Below are positions 26,101 through 35,700 of a stretch of 64,000 bases of DNA, piece after piece (the first letter of the stretch is position 1; every line of letters begins with the position of its first letter). The DNA lies in NCBI RefSeq assembly GCF_027364955.1, contig NZ_DAHXOI010000005.1, positions 62,001 to 126,000 on the forward strand, given 5' to 3'. The notes beneath the pieces are model-generated. The model was not told the DNA's origin and searched no databases. It saw nothing but the letters and a program-made list of their open reading frames with translations. Made by a program: the position numbers and the translations under genes. This DNA is from Ferrimicrobium sp. (GTDB lineage: Bacteria; Actinomycetota; Acidimicrobiia; Acidimicrobiales; Acidimicrobiaceae).

Positions 26101-28401
26101 ATGAGCAGCACTGCCCGGGAGCGGTTGGCCGCTCTGCTCGCCAACGGCGTGCAGAAGAGCAACTTTAGTGCAGGCCGGACGGCACCCACCGACGATCTGC
26201 ACCTCGAGGTTCAGGGGGTCGGCACGATACAATTACCCGTGCCCCAGGCACAGGCCAGACTGCTCTGTGCGATCAGTCGGCCAGCCCGTTACGGACAAGG
26301 GGAGCGCACTCTCCTCGATAGGAGAGTGCGTGATACGTGGGAGGTTCCAAAGAGCCGGGTCAAGATCGATAAACGGCGCTGGCACCAGACGCTTGGCCCC
26401 GTCCTCGACCACTTCAAGTCAGCGCTTGGCTTTCCCGAAGGCAGCCAGCTTCGAGCCGAGTTCCACTCCATGCTTGTCTATGGACCTGGCCAGTTCTTCC
26501 TCCCCCACCAGGACTCCGAGAAGGATGACGCGATGGTGGGTTCACTCGTGGTCGGCCTACCCTCAGCATTCACCGGCGGCGCCCTGGAGGTCCACCAGGG
26601 AACAGAGACGGCTACCTACCGGGGGTCAAAGAAGGCTCTATCCTTTGTAGGCTTCTTCAGCGATTGCCAGCATGAGGTCAAGCCCGTCACCTCTGGGTAC
26701 CGGGTGGTGCTCACCTATGACTTAATCGCTGTCAGCGAGACCCGCCAGCCGTCGGGCGAGGTGAACTCAGAGCTGATCGACAAGCTGGTTGGTTGTCTCG
26801 ACGAGCACTTCGGTACTCCAAGCGCCCCGGAGCACCTGGTGTACCTCCTCGACCATCAGTACACTCCACGTGCCTTGAGTTGGTCACGCCTAAAAGGTAT
26901 CGATGGTCGGTCGGCGACATTGCTTGAGGCTGCCGCTGAGCGTGCTGACTACGAAGTGGTACTGGCCTTAGCCGACGTGCACGAGACGTGGAGCACCGAT
27001 GAGTCCGAACCGCCCTCTCACTGGTATCGACACTCCGACTATGGGGATGATGACGATGAGTACGACGATGAAGACCACGATGTCCAAGAGCTCATCGAGT
27101 CCGAGATCACCCTTCACACATGGATCGATCCGAGCGGTGCTAGCGAAAGTGACCTCTCACTATCGGTTGGCGACGACGAGGTTTGTGCCAGCACTCCATC
27201 AGATAGCTTGGAGCCATACTCGTCTGAGTACGAGGGTTACATGGGGAACTGGGGCAATACCCTTGATCGTTGGTACCACCGAGGAGCGATCGTACTGTGG
27301 CCCCGTCAACGCGCGTTCATCGTGCGAGCTCAGGCGTCACCGGGCTGGGCGCTCGATACCCTCATCGCACAGATCCACACGGGCGACCTCGAGGGTGCCC
27401 AGAACATGGCCGCCACACTTGCTCCGTTCTGGGATCGAGAGGTGAGCCGGGCACAATCACCCGACTTGATCGCAGGCGCCTTATCCGTTGCCCGCCTGAT
27501 TGCGGAACCGGAGTTGGCCGCCGCGCTCCTTAGACCGTTCCGCCTTGAGATGCTCAGCCACACCCACGCCAAGACTCTGAGTGCGCTCTCGGAGAGCTAT
27601 GGCGAGGCTTGGATGAGTGCACTTGTGGCGCAGTGGTCGCTGCCGCAACGGTACTACTACGCATCGACAAAGAAGAACACTGAAACGTGGATCGCTGAGC
27701 TACCCCAACTCTGCGGCGCTCTCGCCCAGACGGGAGGCTCCGGTGGTGAAGTAGCCCGACTGCTGCTCGTAGCCGCCAAGAACTGGACGCGAGAGAGTAT
27801 CGAGTCGGCGCTCATGGGATCCTCCCCTAGCCGACGAAGACAGCACCTATCCGACCTGGGAGTCCCGGTCGCCGGCGTGCTACAGGGTGCAGGTCTCGTC
27901 CGTGCCGATGCCGTCAGCGACGAGCTGATCGGCCTCGTGTGCTCAGGAGGCGATAGGTTGTTGGACTGCGCGATAGCCGTCCTGCGAACCACTCCACCAA
28001 CCGAGTGGGAGGCGACTGGACTCGAACTCGTCAAGGCCCACGTCCGCTACACCCTGACCGACCTCCTCGCTCGTAGCCAACGACGCGACGATGACTGGTC
28101 GATCCTACTGCCGCCTGGGTGCACGTGCGAGCTCTGCTCCAAGCTTGCGACCTTCCTAGCCGATCCCGCCACAACCCAGCTTGAATGGCCACTCCGCCAG
28201 GACGGCAGAGCCCACATGCATCACCGTATCGACGCCTCTGAACTGCCGGTAACCCACCAGACCCGGCGGACTGGTCGTCCCTACACCCTGGTATTGACGA
28301 AGACCGGCGCCCTGTTCGAGCGCGAGCGCGAAGAACGGCAGCGCTTTGAGACCGAGCTGGCGTGGCTCGATGGGAGTTCTTGGGTCAATGACGCGGAGTG
28401 A
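26101..28401 (+). CDS. Large 2-oxoglutarate/Fe(II) dioxygenase-like protein (prolyl-4-hydroxylase fold)
   Basis: A 766-residue cytoplasmic protein. Residues about 60-215 form a 2OG-Fe(II) oxygenase domain: the iron ligands His136 and Asp138 in FFLPHQDSEKDD, the distal His191 in CQHEVKPV and the 2OG-binding Arg201 in SGYRVVLTYDL are all present, so it should be active. The next 450 residues are of unknown fold, with an acidic stretch near 310-325. The C-terminus has C674-x-C676-x-x-C679 followed by LATFLADP, RAHMHHRI and RPYTLVLTKT, a pattern I associate with large fungal dioxygenases. AGGAG lies 8 nt before the ATG. It sits between toxin-antitoxin pairs and Wadjet; substrate unknown. Confidence 0.82.
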   Translation: MSSTARERLAALLANGVQKSNFSAGRTAPTDDLHLEVQGVGTIQLPVPQAQARLLCAISRPARYGQGERTLLDRRVRDTWEVPKSRVKIDKRRWHQTLGPVLDHFKSALGFPEGSQLRAEFHSMLVYGPGQFFLPHQDSEKDDAMVGSLVVGLPSAFTGGALEVHQGTETATYRGSKKALSFVGFFSDCQHEVKPVTSGYRVVLTYDLIAVSETRQPSGEVNSELIDKLVGCLDEHFGTPSAPEHLVYLLDHQYTPRALSWSRLKGIDGRSATLLEAAAERADYEVVLALADVHETWSTDESEPPSHWYRHSDYGDDDDEYDDEDHDVQELIESEITLHTWIDPSGASESDLSLSVGDDEVCASTPSDSLEPYSSEYEGYMGNWGNTLDRWYHRGAIVLWPRQRAFIVRAQASPGWALDTLIAQIHTGDLEGAQNMAATLAPFWDREVSRAQSPDLIAGALSVARLIAEPELAAALLRPFRLEMLSHTHAKTLSALSESYGEAWMSALVAQWSLPQRYYYASTKKNTETWIAELPQLCGALAQTGGSGGEVARLLLVAAKNWTRESIESALMGSSPSRRRQHLSDLGVPVAGVLQGAGLVRADAVSDELIGLVCSGGDRLLDCAIAVLRTTPPTEWEATGLELVKAHVRYTLTDLLARSQRRDDDWSILLPPGCTCELCSKLATFLADPATTQLEWPLRQDGRAHMHHRIDASELPVTHQTRRTGRPYTLVLTKTGALFEREREERQRFETELAWLDGSSWVNDAE

Positions 28402-28677
28402 TCGGCACTGGGTTACGTGAGCGTTCAGAAGCCGGCAGGTGAACCAAGACTGCCCGCTCCAAGAGGACCGCTTCTGCCCAGCTGGCGATGATCGCCCTGG
28501 ATCCTCTTCGTTTCCCCGGGCCTTATACGAAGAGGGTCACTGGTTGCTGGGGGATTCGATCGTCTCGCATCTGAACATTGGGACCAAGTAGCGGAGTATC
28601 CATAGCATTCATGACCAGCGACCTTCCACGATCGACAACCGGACGGTGCACCAGGTCGCCATTTCTTACCTATCACT

Positions 28678-28719
28678 CCTTACATATAACCTATACCCTT
28701 ACAATATGGTACAGTAAGG
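28678..28719. promoter_or_regulatory. Promoter/operator of the AbrB-PIN pair
   Basis: CCTTAC at 28678-28683 and 28697-28702 and the inverted GTAAGG at 28714-28719 surround the -10 box TACAAT (28700-28705). The second and third form an inverted pair with an 11-bp gap. The arrangement suits autorepression by the antitoxin. Confidence 0.5.
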
Positions 28720-28721
28720 AT

Positions 28722-28994
28722 ATGGAACTAGCAGCAAAGGTCACGGCCAAAGGTCAGGTAACCATCCCCGTTGCCGTTCGGCGCGCGCTTGACCTCAATG
28801 TGGGCGACGAGGTGATATTCGAAGTGGATACTGAGGTAGGTGAGCCTCATGCCCAAATTCGCAAAGCGGCTGACTTCATGGCCTTGGCCGGTTCAGTGCC
28901 TGTCCCAGATGAATGGGTCGGCGCTGATTGGCCGACCCTCCGGGCAGCGGCGTGGGTCCAGCAGGCCGAACACCAGCTCAACCCCAACTCATGA
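28722..28994 (+). CDS. AbrB/MazE-type (SpoVT-AbrB swapped-hairpin) antitoxin
   Basis: A 90-residue antitoxin. MELAAKVTAKGQVTIPVAVRRALDLNVGDEVIFEVD is the classic swapped-hairpin AbrB DNA-binding domain (about 1-45). The C-terminal half (VPDEWVGADWPTLRAAAWVQQAEHQL) would bind the PIN toxin. The ATG at 28722 follows TAAGGA and a promoter with CCTTAC half-sites; the frame is open further upstream but without homology. The stop overlaps the toxin ATG. The protein most likely represses its own operon. Confidence 0.9.
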   Translation: MELAAKVTAKGQVTIPVAVRRALDLNVGDEVIFEVDTEVGEPHAQIRKAADFMALAGSVPVPDEWVGADWPTLRAAAWVQQAEHQLNPNS

Positions 28995-29395
28995 GCGAGG
29001 CTCTTGATGCGAAGGTCGTGCTTCGCCACTTCACCGGCCAGCCCGCCGAGATGGCTACAAGGGCCACGAATGCCCTAGTCAACGCCCCACCTCGCAGTCT
29101 TGTGCTTGCCGATCTCACTGTGGCTGAGATCGTCTACGTCCTACAGGGTCCTTATGCACGACCGAGGAACGAGATAGCCCGCCTCGTTGAAGCAACCTTG
29201 TCCCTGGGATCGGTGGTCGTCGACAATGAAACACTCCTACGGCGCACCTTGGAGCACTACGAACAGCGGAAGCTGGACTGGCCTGACGCGTACCTAGTCG
29301 CGCTCGTAGAGCTCCGCCACCTCGACGGTCTCGTCAGCTTTGATCGTTTCGACACCAAGATAGCGGATCTTCTCGTGACAAGACGAGAGCCATAA
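28991..29395 (+). CDS. PIN-domain toxin (VapC-like ribonuclease)
   Basis: A 134-residue PIN protein: LDAKVVLRHFTGQPAEMATRA supplies the first Asp, LADLTVAEIVYVL the Glu, WPDAYLVALVEL the third acidic residue and LVSFDRFDTKI the fourth. The substitution of Asn/Leu by KVV in the first motif (LDANVLLR is usual) leaves the catalytic Asp intact. It overlaps the antitoxin by 4 bp (ATGA). A second, unrelated vapBC lies 4 kb upstream, so cross-talk is unlikely. Confidence 0.88.
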   Translation: MSEALDAKVVLRHFTGQPAEMATRATNALVNAPPRSLVLADLTVAEIVYVLQGPYARPRNEIARLVEATLSLGSVVVDNETLLRRTLEHYEQRKLDWPDAYLVALVELRHLDGLVSFDRFDTKIADLLVTRREP

Positions 29396-29740
29396 GCGTG
29401 CGTGGAGCTTCGGTACCGGGTTCCGTCCATCCAGCCAGACGCTTGATGGAACCAGCTCCAACGAGTAATAGTCTCCATCTCGCCCAGCCCATGAAAATGC
29501 TCTCAAAGGGGCGGGCCGGAGTACAGCTCCTGCAGGTACTCTATGGATGAGGGTAAAGGTCAGATTAGAGTGAAGGTCGTGAAGTTGGCCGTTTGGAGTG
29601 TATGACAGACGATGGGAGTGCAACTCCACACTCTCGATACTCTCCTGTCGGCAGCCACTTGGCGCACTCTCAAACGGGGCCCACTTCGTCACCTACTCGC
29701 CTCCTCTCTCAAACGTTAGCGAACAAGGATTCGATCTCTC
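29396..29740. other. Intergenic region before the Wadjet operon
   Basis: About 345 bp. A minus-strand frame (29294-29692) reads smoothly here but overlaps the PIN gene in antisense and has no recognised domain. No convincing promoter for jetA is visible; AAGGA at 29725-29729 is the only ribosome-like site. Confidence 0.35.
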
Positions 29741-31516
29741 ATGATGGATCTCGTAGAGAACCACGACCAGCCTCACTCCCAACCAGCAGCCCCCAGAAAA
29801 CAGGGATCCGCGCAGGACCCCCATGCGGATCAAACCAACGATTCTCCGGGTGTGCGAGACTACGGGAGCAGTGGTGAACCGCCCTCTTCTCTTCGTGACG
29901 GCGAACAGTTCTCGCTAGAGGCAACCTCTGTTGTCGGACCCGCCGACATCGGCTTGTCTGATGACCAGATAGGCCGCCTCGACGCATATCGCTACCTCGC
30001 AGTGCCTGACAGAACCCTCTATCTGTCCATCATGCGTCAATTTACTTCGGTGTTGCTCGCTGAATGGTCCGCTCAAGACGTCACAGAGCGTCTCGCCCAC
30101 GACGGGATTCGAGTCGAATCTGAAACCGTCGAAGCAAAGCTTCGTCAGCTGGCCACCTGGGGCAACCTCCTTCCATCACCCAGAGAGGTTCGTGTAACGA
30201 GCATTGCCGAATACCACCGACAAGCGGCACGTTACCAGGTATCAAAACTGGGAACCGCGATTCAGCGCGACGTCGACGCGATTTTGGCCGCCGCTGAGGG
30301 TGCGCGAGAGGTATCCCGAGAGCTGCTCAACCTGATCGCTCGTGGTATCGACGAGCTGGCCTCTCTCTTGGCCTACGGCGCCCAGAACGTCCAAGGCGTG
30401 GAGGTTGCCGAGAAGGTCTCGACTCTGTTCCTCCAGTTTGGTGACTTTGCGGCATCCATCAATGACTTCTATGCCTATGTATTTTCAGTGGTGTCCCGCT
30501 TTGACTTGAACGATGATGAGTTCAACGGATTCAAGGGACTCCTCCTTGACTATTTGGAGACCGTCGTTGGAGAAGTGACCCTCTATACCCCCGCCATCGA
30601 GGAGGCACTCAAGCGGCTCTGGCCCAATGTCGACTCGCTCCTCGGGGTGCTCGATGAGCACAGCGCTGACTTCCGCGCCCTTGAGAACGCCAAACAGGGC
30701 GGGGTCGGGAAGGCTCGCGGGCGCAGCAAAGGCGACTGGGAAGAGCTACGGGCCTGGTTCTCTGAGGGTGGCTCCGCGTCGGGGGCTTACCAGCTTCGCT
30801 CCGCCGCTAATCGGGCACTGTCTGCGCTACTCGTGAATCTCAAGCGTATCAACGCTACCACAAGCAGCGCCGCCTCCCATCGGCGCGACCTGTTGAAGCT
30901 AGCCACTTGGTTCCGTGATTCCACCACCGCTGAAGCTCACATTTTGTACAATGCAGCCTTTGCGATATACGGGGCCCGACATCTCGGTATCCCAATCGGT
31001 GAGGACGGTTCAGTCGACCCCGATCAGGTGCCTGCAACGACGTCCTGGTGGCAAGCGCCGAGAGCACCGGTCCCGGTGAGTCTCCGAGATCGCGGAGACC
31101 GGACCCCACGCGGTCGTGCGGCCCAACCTGTCATCCACAGAGCACAGAAACAAGCCCTCCTCGCTGACCACGTAAGATCCCTCCGGGCACGTGAGGCTGC
31201 CTGTCATGAACTGGCTGCGGCGGCAACAAGACTCGAGGATGTCTGTCTTAGCGGTGATGCCATGGCCGTACTTGTAGAGTTGTTCGGATCCGCTCTGGCC
31301 ACAGGAGACTTGAAGCTCGATTCAGAGCACCCGTCGTTCTCCTACGGGAAAGGTATCGCAGCCGATACGGGCCTTGAGCTCATCGTTCGTCCCCACATCA
31401 ACCACAGGACTACCGTACATGCTATGACGGGAAGCCTGACATTTATCGACCTCGACCTAGAACTCACTGCTGTTCAGGGATCTGGTGGACCCGAACGAGA
31501 GGCCGCACACCAATGA
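29741..31516 (+). CDS. jetA: Wadjet type II JetA (DUF2397/TIGR02677), kleisin-like subunit
   Basis: First gene of a four-gene anti-plasmid condensin system. The DUF2397 body starts near residue 75 (DDQIGRLDAYRYLAVPDRTLYLSIMRQF), with LLAEWSAQDVTERLA and LRQLATWGNLLPSP following, and continues as a helical protein to residue 591 (LIVRPHINHRTTVHAMTGSLTFIDLDLEL). About 75 low-complexity, charged residues precede the conserved part; the ATG pair at 29741/29744 has AAGGA 11-14 nt upstream, so the true start may be further in. By analogy with type I Wadjet it bridges the JetC heads and binds JetB. The stop overlaps jetB (ATGA). Confidence 0.88.
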   Translation: MMDLVENHDQPHSQPAAPRKQGSAQDPHADQTNDSPGVRDYGSSGEPPSSLRDGEQFSLEATSVVGPADIGLSDDQIGRLDAYRYLAVPDRTLYLSIMRQFTSVLLAEWSAQDVTERLAHDGIRVESETVEAKLRQLATWGNLLPSPREVRVTSIAEYHRQAARYQVSKLGTAIQRDVDAILAAAEGAREVSRELLNLIARGIDELASLLAYGAQNVQGVEVAEKVSTLFLQFGDFAASINDFYAYVFSVVSRFDLNDDEFNGFKGLLLDYLETVVGEVTLYTPAIEEALKRLWPNVDSLLGVLDEHSADFRALENAKQGGVGKARGRSKGDWEELRAWFSEGGSASGAYQLRSAANRALSALLVNLKRINATTSSAASHRRDLLKLATWFRDSTTAEAHILYNAAFAIYGARHLGIPIGEDGSVDPDQVPATTSWWQAPRAPVPVSLRDRGDRTPRGRAAQPVIHRAQKQALLADHVRSLRAREAACHELAAAATRLEDVCLSGDAMAVLVELFGSALATGDLKLDSEHPSFSYGKGIAADTGLELIVRPHINHRTTVHAMTGSLTFIDLDLELTAVQGSGGPEREAAHQ

Positions 31517-32730
31517 TGTTCGTCGATTCGACCGCCACCGCCGAGCGCCAGGTGGGTGCGCGCACACTCCTCGCCCATCCACTTGTGCTCGCGCAGGGGC
31601 CACTCGCCGAGGAGTTCCGGCTCATCCGTAAGCATGCAGACTGGCTCATCGAGCAGTACCATCAGTTATTCGGTTACCGCCTCGTCGTGGAGACTAGCTT
31701 CGCACGGCTCTATAAGGCGGCTCTTGGTGATGCGAGTCGGCCCGGGATCCGTTCTGGCTCACCAAACCCGATGACGCCGAGAGCATACAGCTATGTCGCC
31801 CTCATCATCGCCGTCCTCCTGACATCGCGAGAGCAACTACTTCTCTCGGGTCTTGTCACTGACCTCCGAACGGCGGCCGCAGAGACAGAAATAGCGCTCG
31901 ATGACAGCATAGGTGAGCGACGGGCTCTCGTCTCAGCGCTACGGCTCCTCGTCGATTGGGGTGTCCTCATTGAGGACGAGAACTCGGTGACCGGATACAC
32001 CGAGGAGGGCCCTGACGTGCTCCTGACTGTGCGACGGGACCTCGTGCGCCACCTGGTCGCAGGCCCTCTGCGCCAAGCAGAGAGTCCAGCAGATCTCATC
32101 GAGCGCGCGGGGTCGGCTCTTGTCGGCGGTCCGCGCCATCGCGTACGGCGCAAGCTTGTGGAGACGCCGGTCGTCTATCGAACTGACTTAGATGACGAGG
32201 AACGAGCATGGATGAGTCAAAACCAGCGGCGAGAGGAGACCGTTCTCGGCGACTTCCTCGGCGCCACGCTCGAGATCCGCGCCGAAGGAGTAGCCCTCTT
32301 TCACCCCGAGATCACCGACCGTGAATTTCCCGGTAACGGGACGGTAGCACAGGCGGCTCTCCTGACGGTCGCCGAACTCGCCACGCGTCTGTGCCCATCG
32401 CCGGTCCCCAATCCACGTAACGCTCTTGTGGTGAGCGTTCCGATCCCCGATGGACTCCTTGAGGAGGTGCTCGATGGCTATGTCGAGCGTCATCACCGTA
32501 GGTGGGGTCAAGCCTGGGTCGCAGATACCGTCGCCCTCGCGTCAGAGGTGCGCCGACTACTCAAGGATATGCACCTCATAGCGCCGGTGGATTCGGGTAG
32601 TATCTCGGTAGGCGGCGATGACGCAGTTCGAGACTGGGTACTCCTCGCAGCTGCTGCTCGCTACGTCGCCAATGAATCCGTCATCGTTCCCAGTAAGACC
32701 ATCGGCGACCTTTTCGGAGGAACGCAATGA
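31513..32730 (+). CDS. jetB: Wadjet type II JetB (DUF2398/TIGR02678), winged-helix KITE-like subunit
   Basis: A 405-residue partner of JetA and JetC. DUF2398 features include the early segment RTLLAHPLVLAQGPLAEEFRLIRKHADWL, SYVALIIAVLLTSREQLLLSGLV, ALRLLVDWGVLIEDE (a winged-helix turn) and ETPVVYRTDLDDEERAWM. The C-terminal part (AWVADTVALASEVRRLLKDMHLIAPVD, WVLLAAAARY) is helical. It overlaps jetA and jetC by 4 bp each, so the three are translationally coupled. Its assigned role as the MukE-like KITE subunit comes from the known system. Confidence 0.9.
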   Translation: MMFVDSTATAERQVGARTLLAHPLVLAQGPLAEEFRLIRKHADWLIEQYHQLFGYRLVVETSFARLYKAALGDASRPGIRSGSPNPMTPRAYSYVALIIAVLLTSREQLLLSGLVTDLRTAAAETEIALDDSIGERRALVSALRLLVDWGVLIEDENSVTGYTEEGPDVLLTVRRDLVRHLVAGPLRQAESPADLIERAGSALVGGPRHRVRRKLVETPVVYRTDLDDEERAWMSQNQRREETVLGDFLGATLEIRAEGVALFHPEITDREFPGNGTVAQAALLTVAELATRLCPSPVPNPRNALVVSVPIPDGLLEEVLDGYVERHHRRWGQAWVADTVALASEVRRLLKDMHLIAPVDSGSISVGGDDAVRDWVLLAAAARYVANESVIVPSKTIGDLFGGTQ

Positions 32731-35700
32731 GCCTCTTTGTAGACGACTCAGAACCATTGGAGTTAGTGTCAATGCCTGTCGAACGGATCGGCCGGTTCGT
32801 CCTTCATCGTGCCGGGATTCGCAACGTGTGGCAGTACGACGATGTCTCCCTTCTCTTCTCAGGTGGCCGGATGCTGTTGCGGGGCAAGAATGGGGCGGGA
32901 AAGTCCAAGGCGATGGAGATGCTGCTCCCCTTCCTCTTGGACGGCGACACCCGTGCTCTCGATTGTGTCAGGAAGGACCGCACCTCGCTGTTTTGGCTCA
33001 TGACCGATGGACGAGAGCCGGGCAATCACATCGGCTACATGTGGCTCGAGCTCCGGGCCGTCGATACTGCGGGGAATGAGGAGTTTCGGACACTGGGCTG
33101 CGGGGTAAAAGCCTCGTCAGCGGCTCGTAAGCATACCGTATGGTTCTTCATCTCCAACAAGCGCGTCGATGACGGCATTGCCCTGGACGATGAATCCGGC
33201 ATGTTAGAACAGGAGGCCTTTCGGCTCCAGCTCGAACCCGAGGAGTTCTTCACCACGACAGTATCGTATGCCCGCCGCGTAGCGACGGAGCTCTTCGGCA
33301 TCGACGATGATGCTCGTTATCGCAACCTCTGTCATCTGCTCTACGAGTTACGACGACCAAGCGTAGGCGAGAACATCGAGGCGGGACAACACACCAAGGT
33401 TCTCACGGAGGCGCTTCCTCCACTCGATGACGACTTAATCGCAGGTGTAGCCCAGAACTTCGACGACCTCACCAAGATCCGGGAGGATCTCGCGCGTGCC
33501 GAAAGAACCGAACGTGCCCTCGCTACGTTCCTCGACTCCTACCGCGACTACGCACGCGGGGTTCTGCGCCACCGCGCACAACTCGTCATCGATGCGGCGA
33601 ACGAGGCAAAGGCCACGCAACGCAACCTCAAAAGCGCCGAAGGAGAGGCCCAACGAGCGCGTCAGTCCGCCGAGACCGCGCAGGATCGGGTCGACCGACT
33701 CGACACCCAGGCCCACGATGCCCAAAACGAACTGCAAGTTCTGCTGACCTCTCCGGCCTATCAGCACTTGCAGTCAATCAATGACCGCAAGCAGCGGGTT
33801 GATGCCTATCTGAGCGCTGCCACGGCCGCCGAAAATGCCGCCGACCTCGCTCGCAACCACGCCGAGCAGGAGGCCGATACGGTCACCGTGAGCGCAGCCA
33901 ACGTCGACCACGAAGCAACCCAGACGCGCGCCACCCGTCGTGCACTCGAACCGCTAGCGGTATCCGCTGGTATCGACGTCAACCTTCTCGCTGAACCAGT
34001 CACAATCACCGAAGTCCATCGCCCACTCGGGCCAAAGGTCACTACGCCCCAGCCGACCGATTCAGCACCTCGCACCATCGATATCGGAGTAGTCGAGTCT
34101 GCGATTCAAAGATACGAAGCCGATCTCAAGACCCTCGCCAGCCATTGCCACCACCGCTCCACGATCCTTGGCACACTCATCAAAGATGCCGAGCAGGTGG
34201 AGCACCTTGACACGGTCGCGACGACGGCCGAAGCTGCCGCCGCAAGCGCCCAAAGGCAACTCGAACGAGCGAGCCTCGCCGAGAACCAGGCAGCTGCCAC
34301 CGCGGCTGACCAGGACCGCCGCTGGCGTCACCAGGTGAGCCTTTGGCTCGACCAGGCAAGGGTTGTGTGTGATGGTACCGATTGGAGCACCGTCGGCGCC
34401 TACTCCGAATTCGATGCAGGGCTTCTTCTGACCGCAGATGAGGTCGACTCGCTTCCCGGCAAGGTCGAACAACTCCTTGCCCCGAGTCACCAAGGTGTGG
34501 AGGCGGCCCTGATGGAGGCTACCTTCGCCAAACGAGATGCAGACGCTGCCCTTGCCGCTCTTGAAACCCAGCTCGCCCAAGTAGAGGCCCGCACCGAAAA
34601 GCTCCCGGAACCGTCACCGTATCGGGCGCTATCTCGTGATCCCAACACTGGCATCCCGTTCTACGCGGCCGTTGAGTTTACCACCGACGTCGATCAGGCC
34701 ACCGCGGCTGGTATCGAGGCGGCCCTCCAGGCAAGTGGGTTACTCGATGGCTGGGTGAGCACCGAGGGGATGCTTCGCAGCGCGACGACCGAGGACCTTC
34801 TTCTCACTCCGTCACCTCTCCCGGCCGGAGCAACGCCGCTTAGTTCGGTTCTTACCCCTGCCACGCCGCCCGACAGCGCCGTGGAGTCCACGACAATCAG
34901 TGCGCTCCTCACTAGCATCGCAGTCAGCTCGCACCCTGAGGCCTCTTCTTGGGTTGATGGTAAAGGACGATGGCGTCTTGGAGTAGCAACTGGAGCTTGG
35001 CATAAAGACCAGGTTGAGTTCATAGGCGTGACCGCTCGTCGCCAAGCCCGCGAACGTGAACTCGCCCACATCAACACCCAAATCTTGGAGGCACAGTCCG
35101 AGGTCACCAAGGCCCGTGACGCGAGAGAAGCTGTCATTAACCGACGAGATGAGCTCACCCGACTTCGCCATGATCTTCCCGGTGCACGCGAGCTTGTCGA
35201 GGCCCTCAACAGGCTAGCCACGCTTGGCATGATCACCGCTCAGCACCGAAGCGAGTCCGAGGAGATGCGCAACGCTGCCGAACAGGCACGAGACGTCGAG
35301 ACGCGTGCTCGTCGTCACCTTAGCGAACAGGCAACCCGTTTCGGCATGCCAAAGGAGCTCTCCACACTTGGGGAGTTGCGCAGTGCGGTGTCTCTCTTCA
35401 CGCAACGCGTGCACACTGCCCTCGGCGATGCTGAGCGCATCACTCGTGCGTTAGCGTCCCACCACAAGGCGATTGAGTCATGGCAGCGGGCATCCGATGA
35501 ACACCAACGACTTGCAACCACTGCAGCCCAGGAGCGCCTTCGCTACCATAACGAGGCCGCGCAACTCGCTACCCTCGAGGATGCTGTCGGCGAGAGGGCC
35601 CAAGAGGTCCAAGCCAAGATCAACCAAGCCCAAGCACTTCTTGACGAGGCCGAGCGCAGTCTGCCTTGGGCTCGCAAGGAGCTCACGGGTCTACAACAGG

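Noticed and set aside
29294-29692. 132-codon minus-strand frame with smooth composition
   Set aside because: It overlaps the PIN toxin gene in antisense by 100 bp and no family is recognised. The part 29396-29692 cannot be excluded as a gene fragment.
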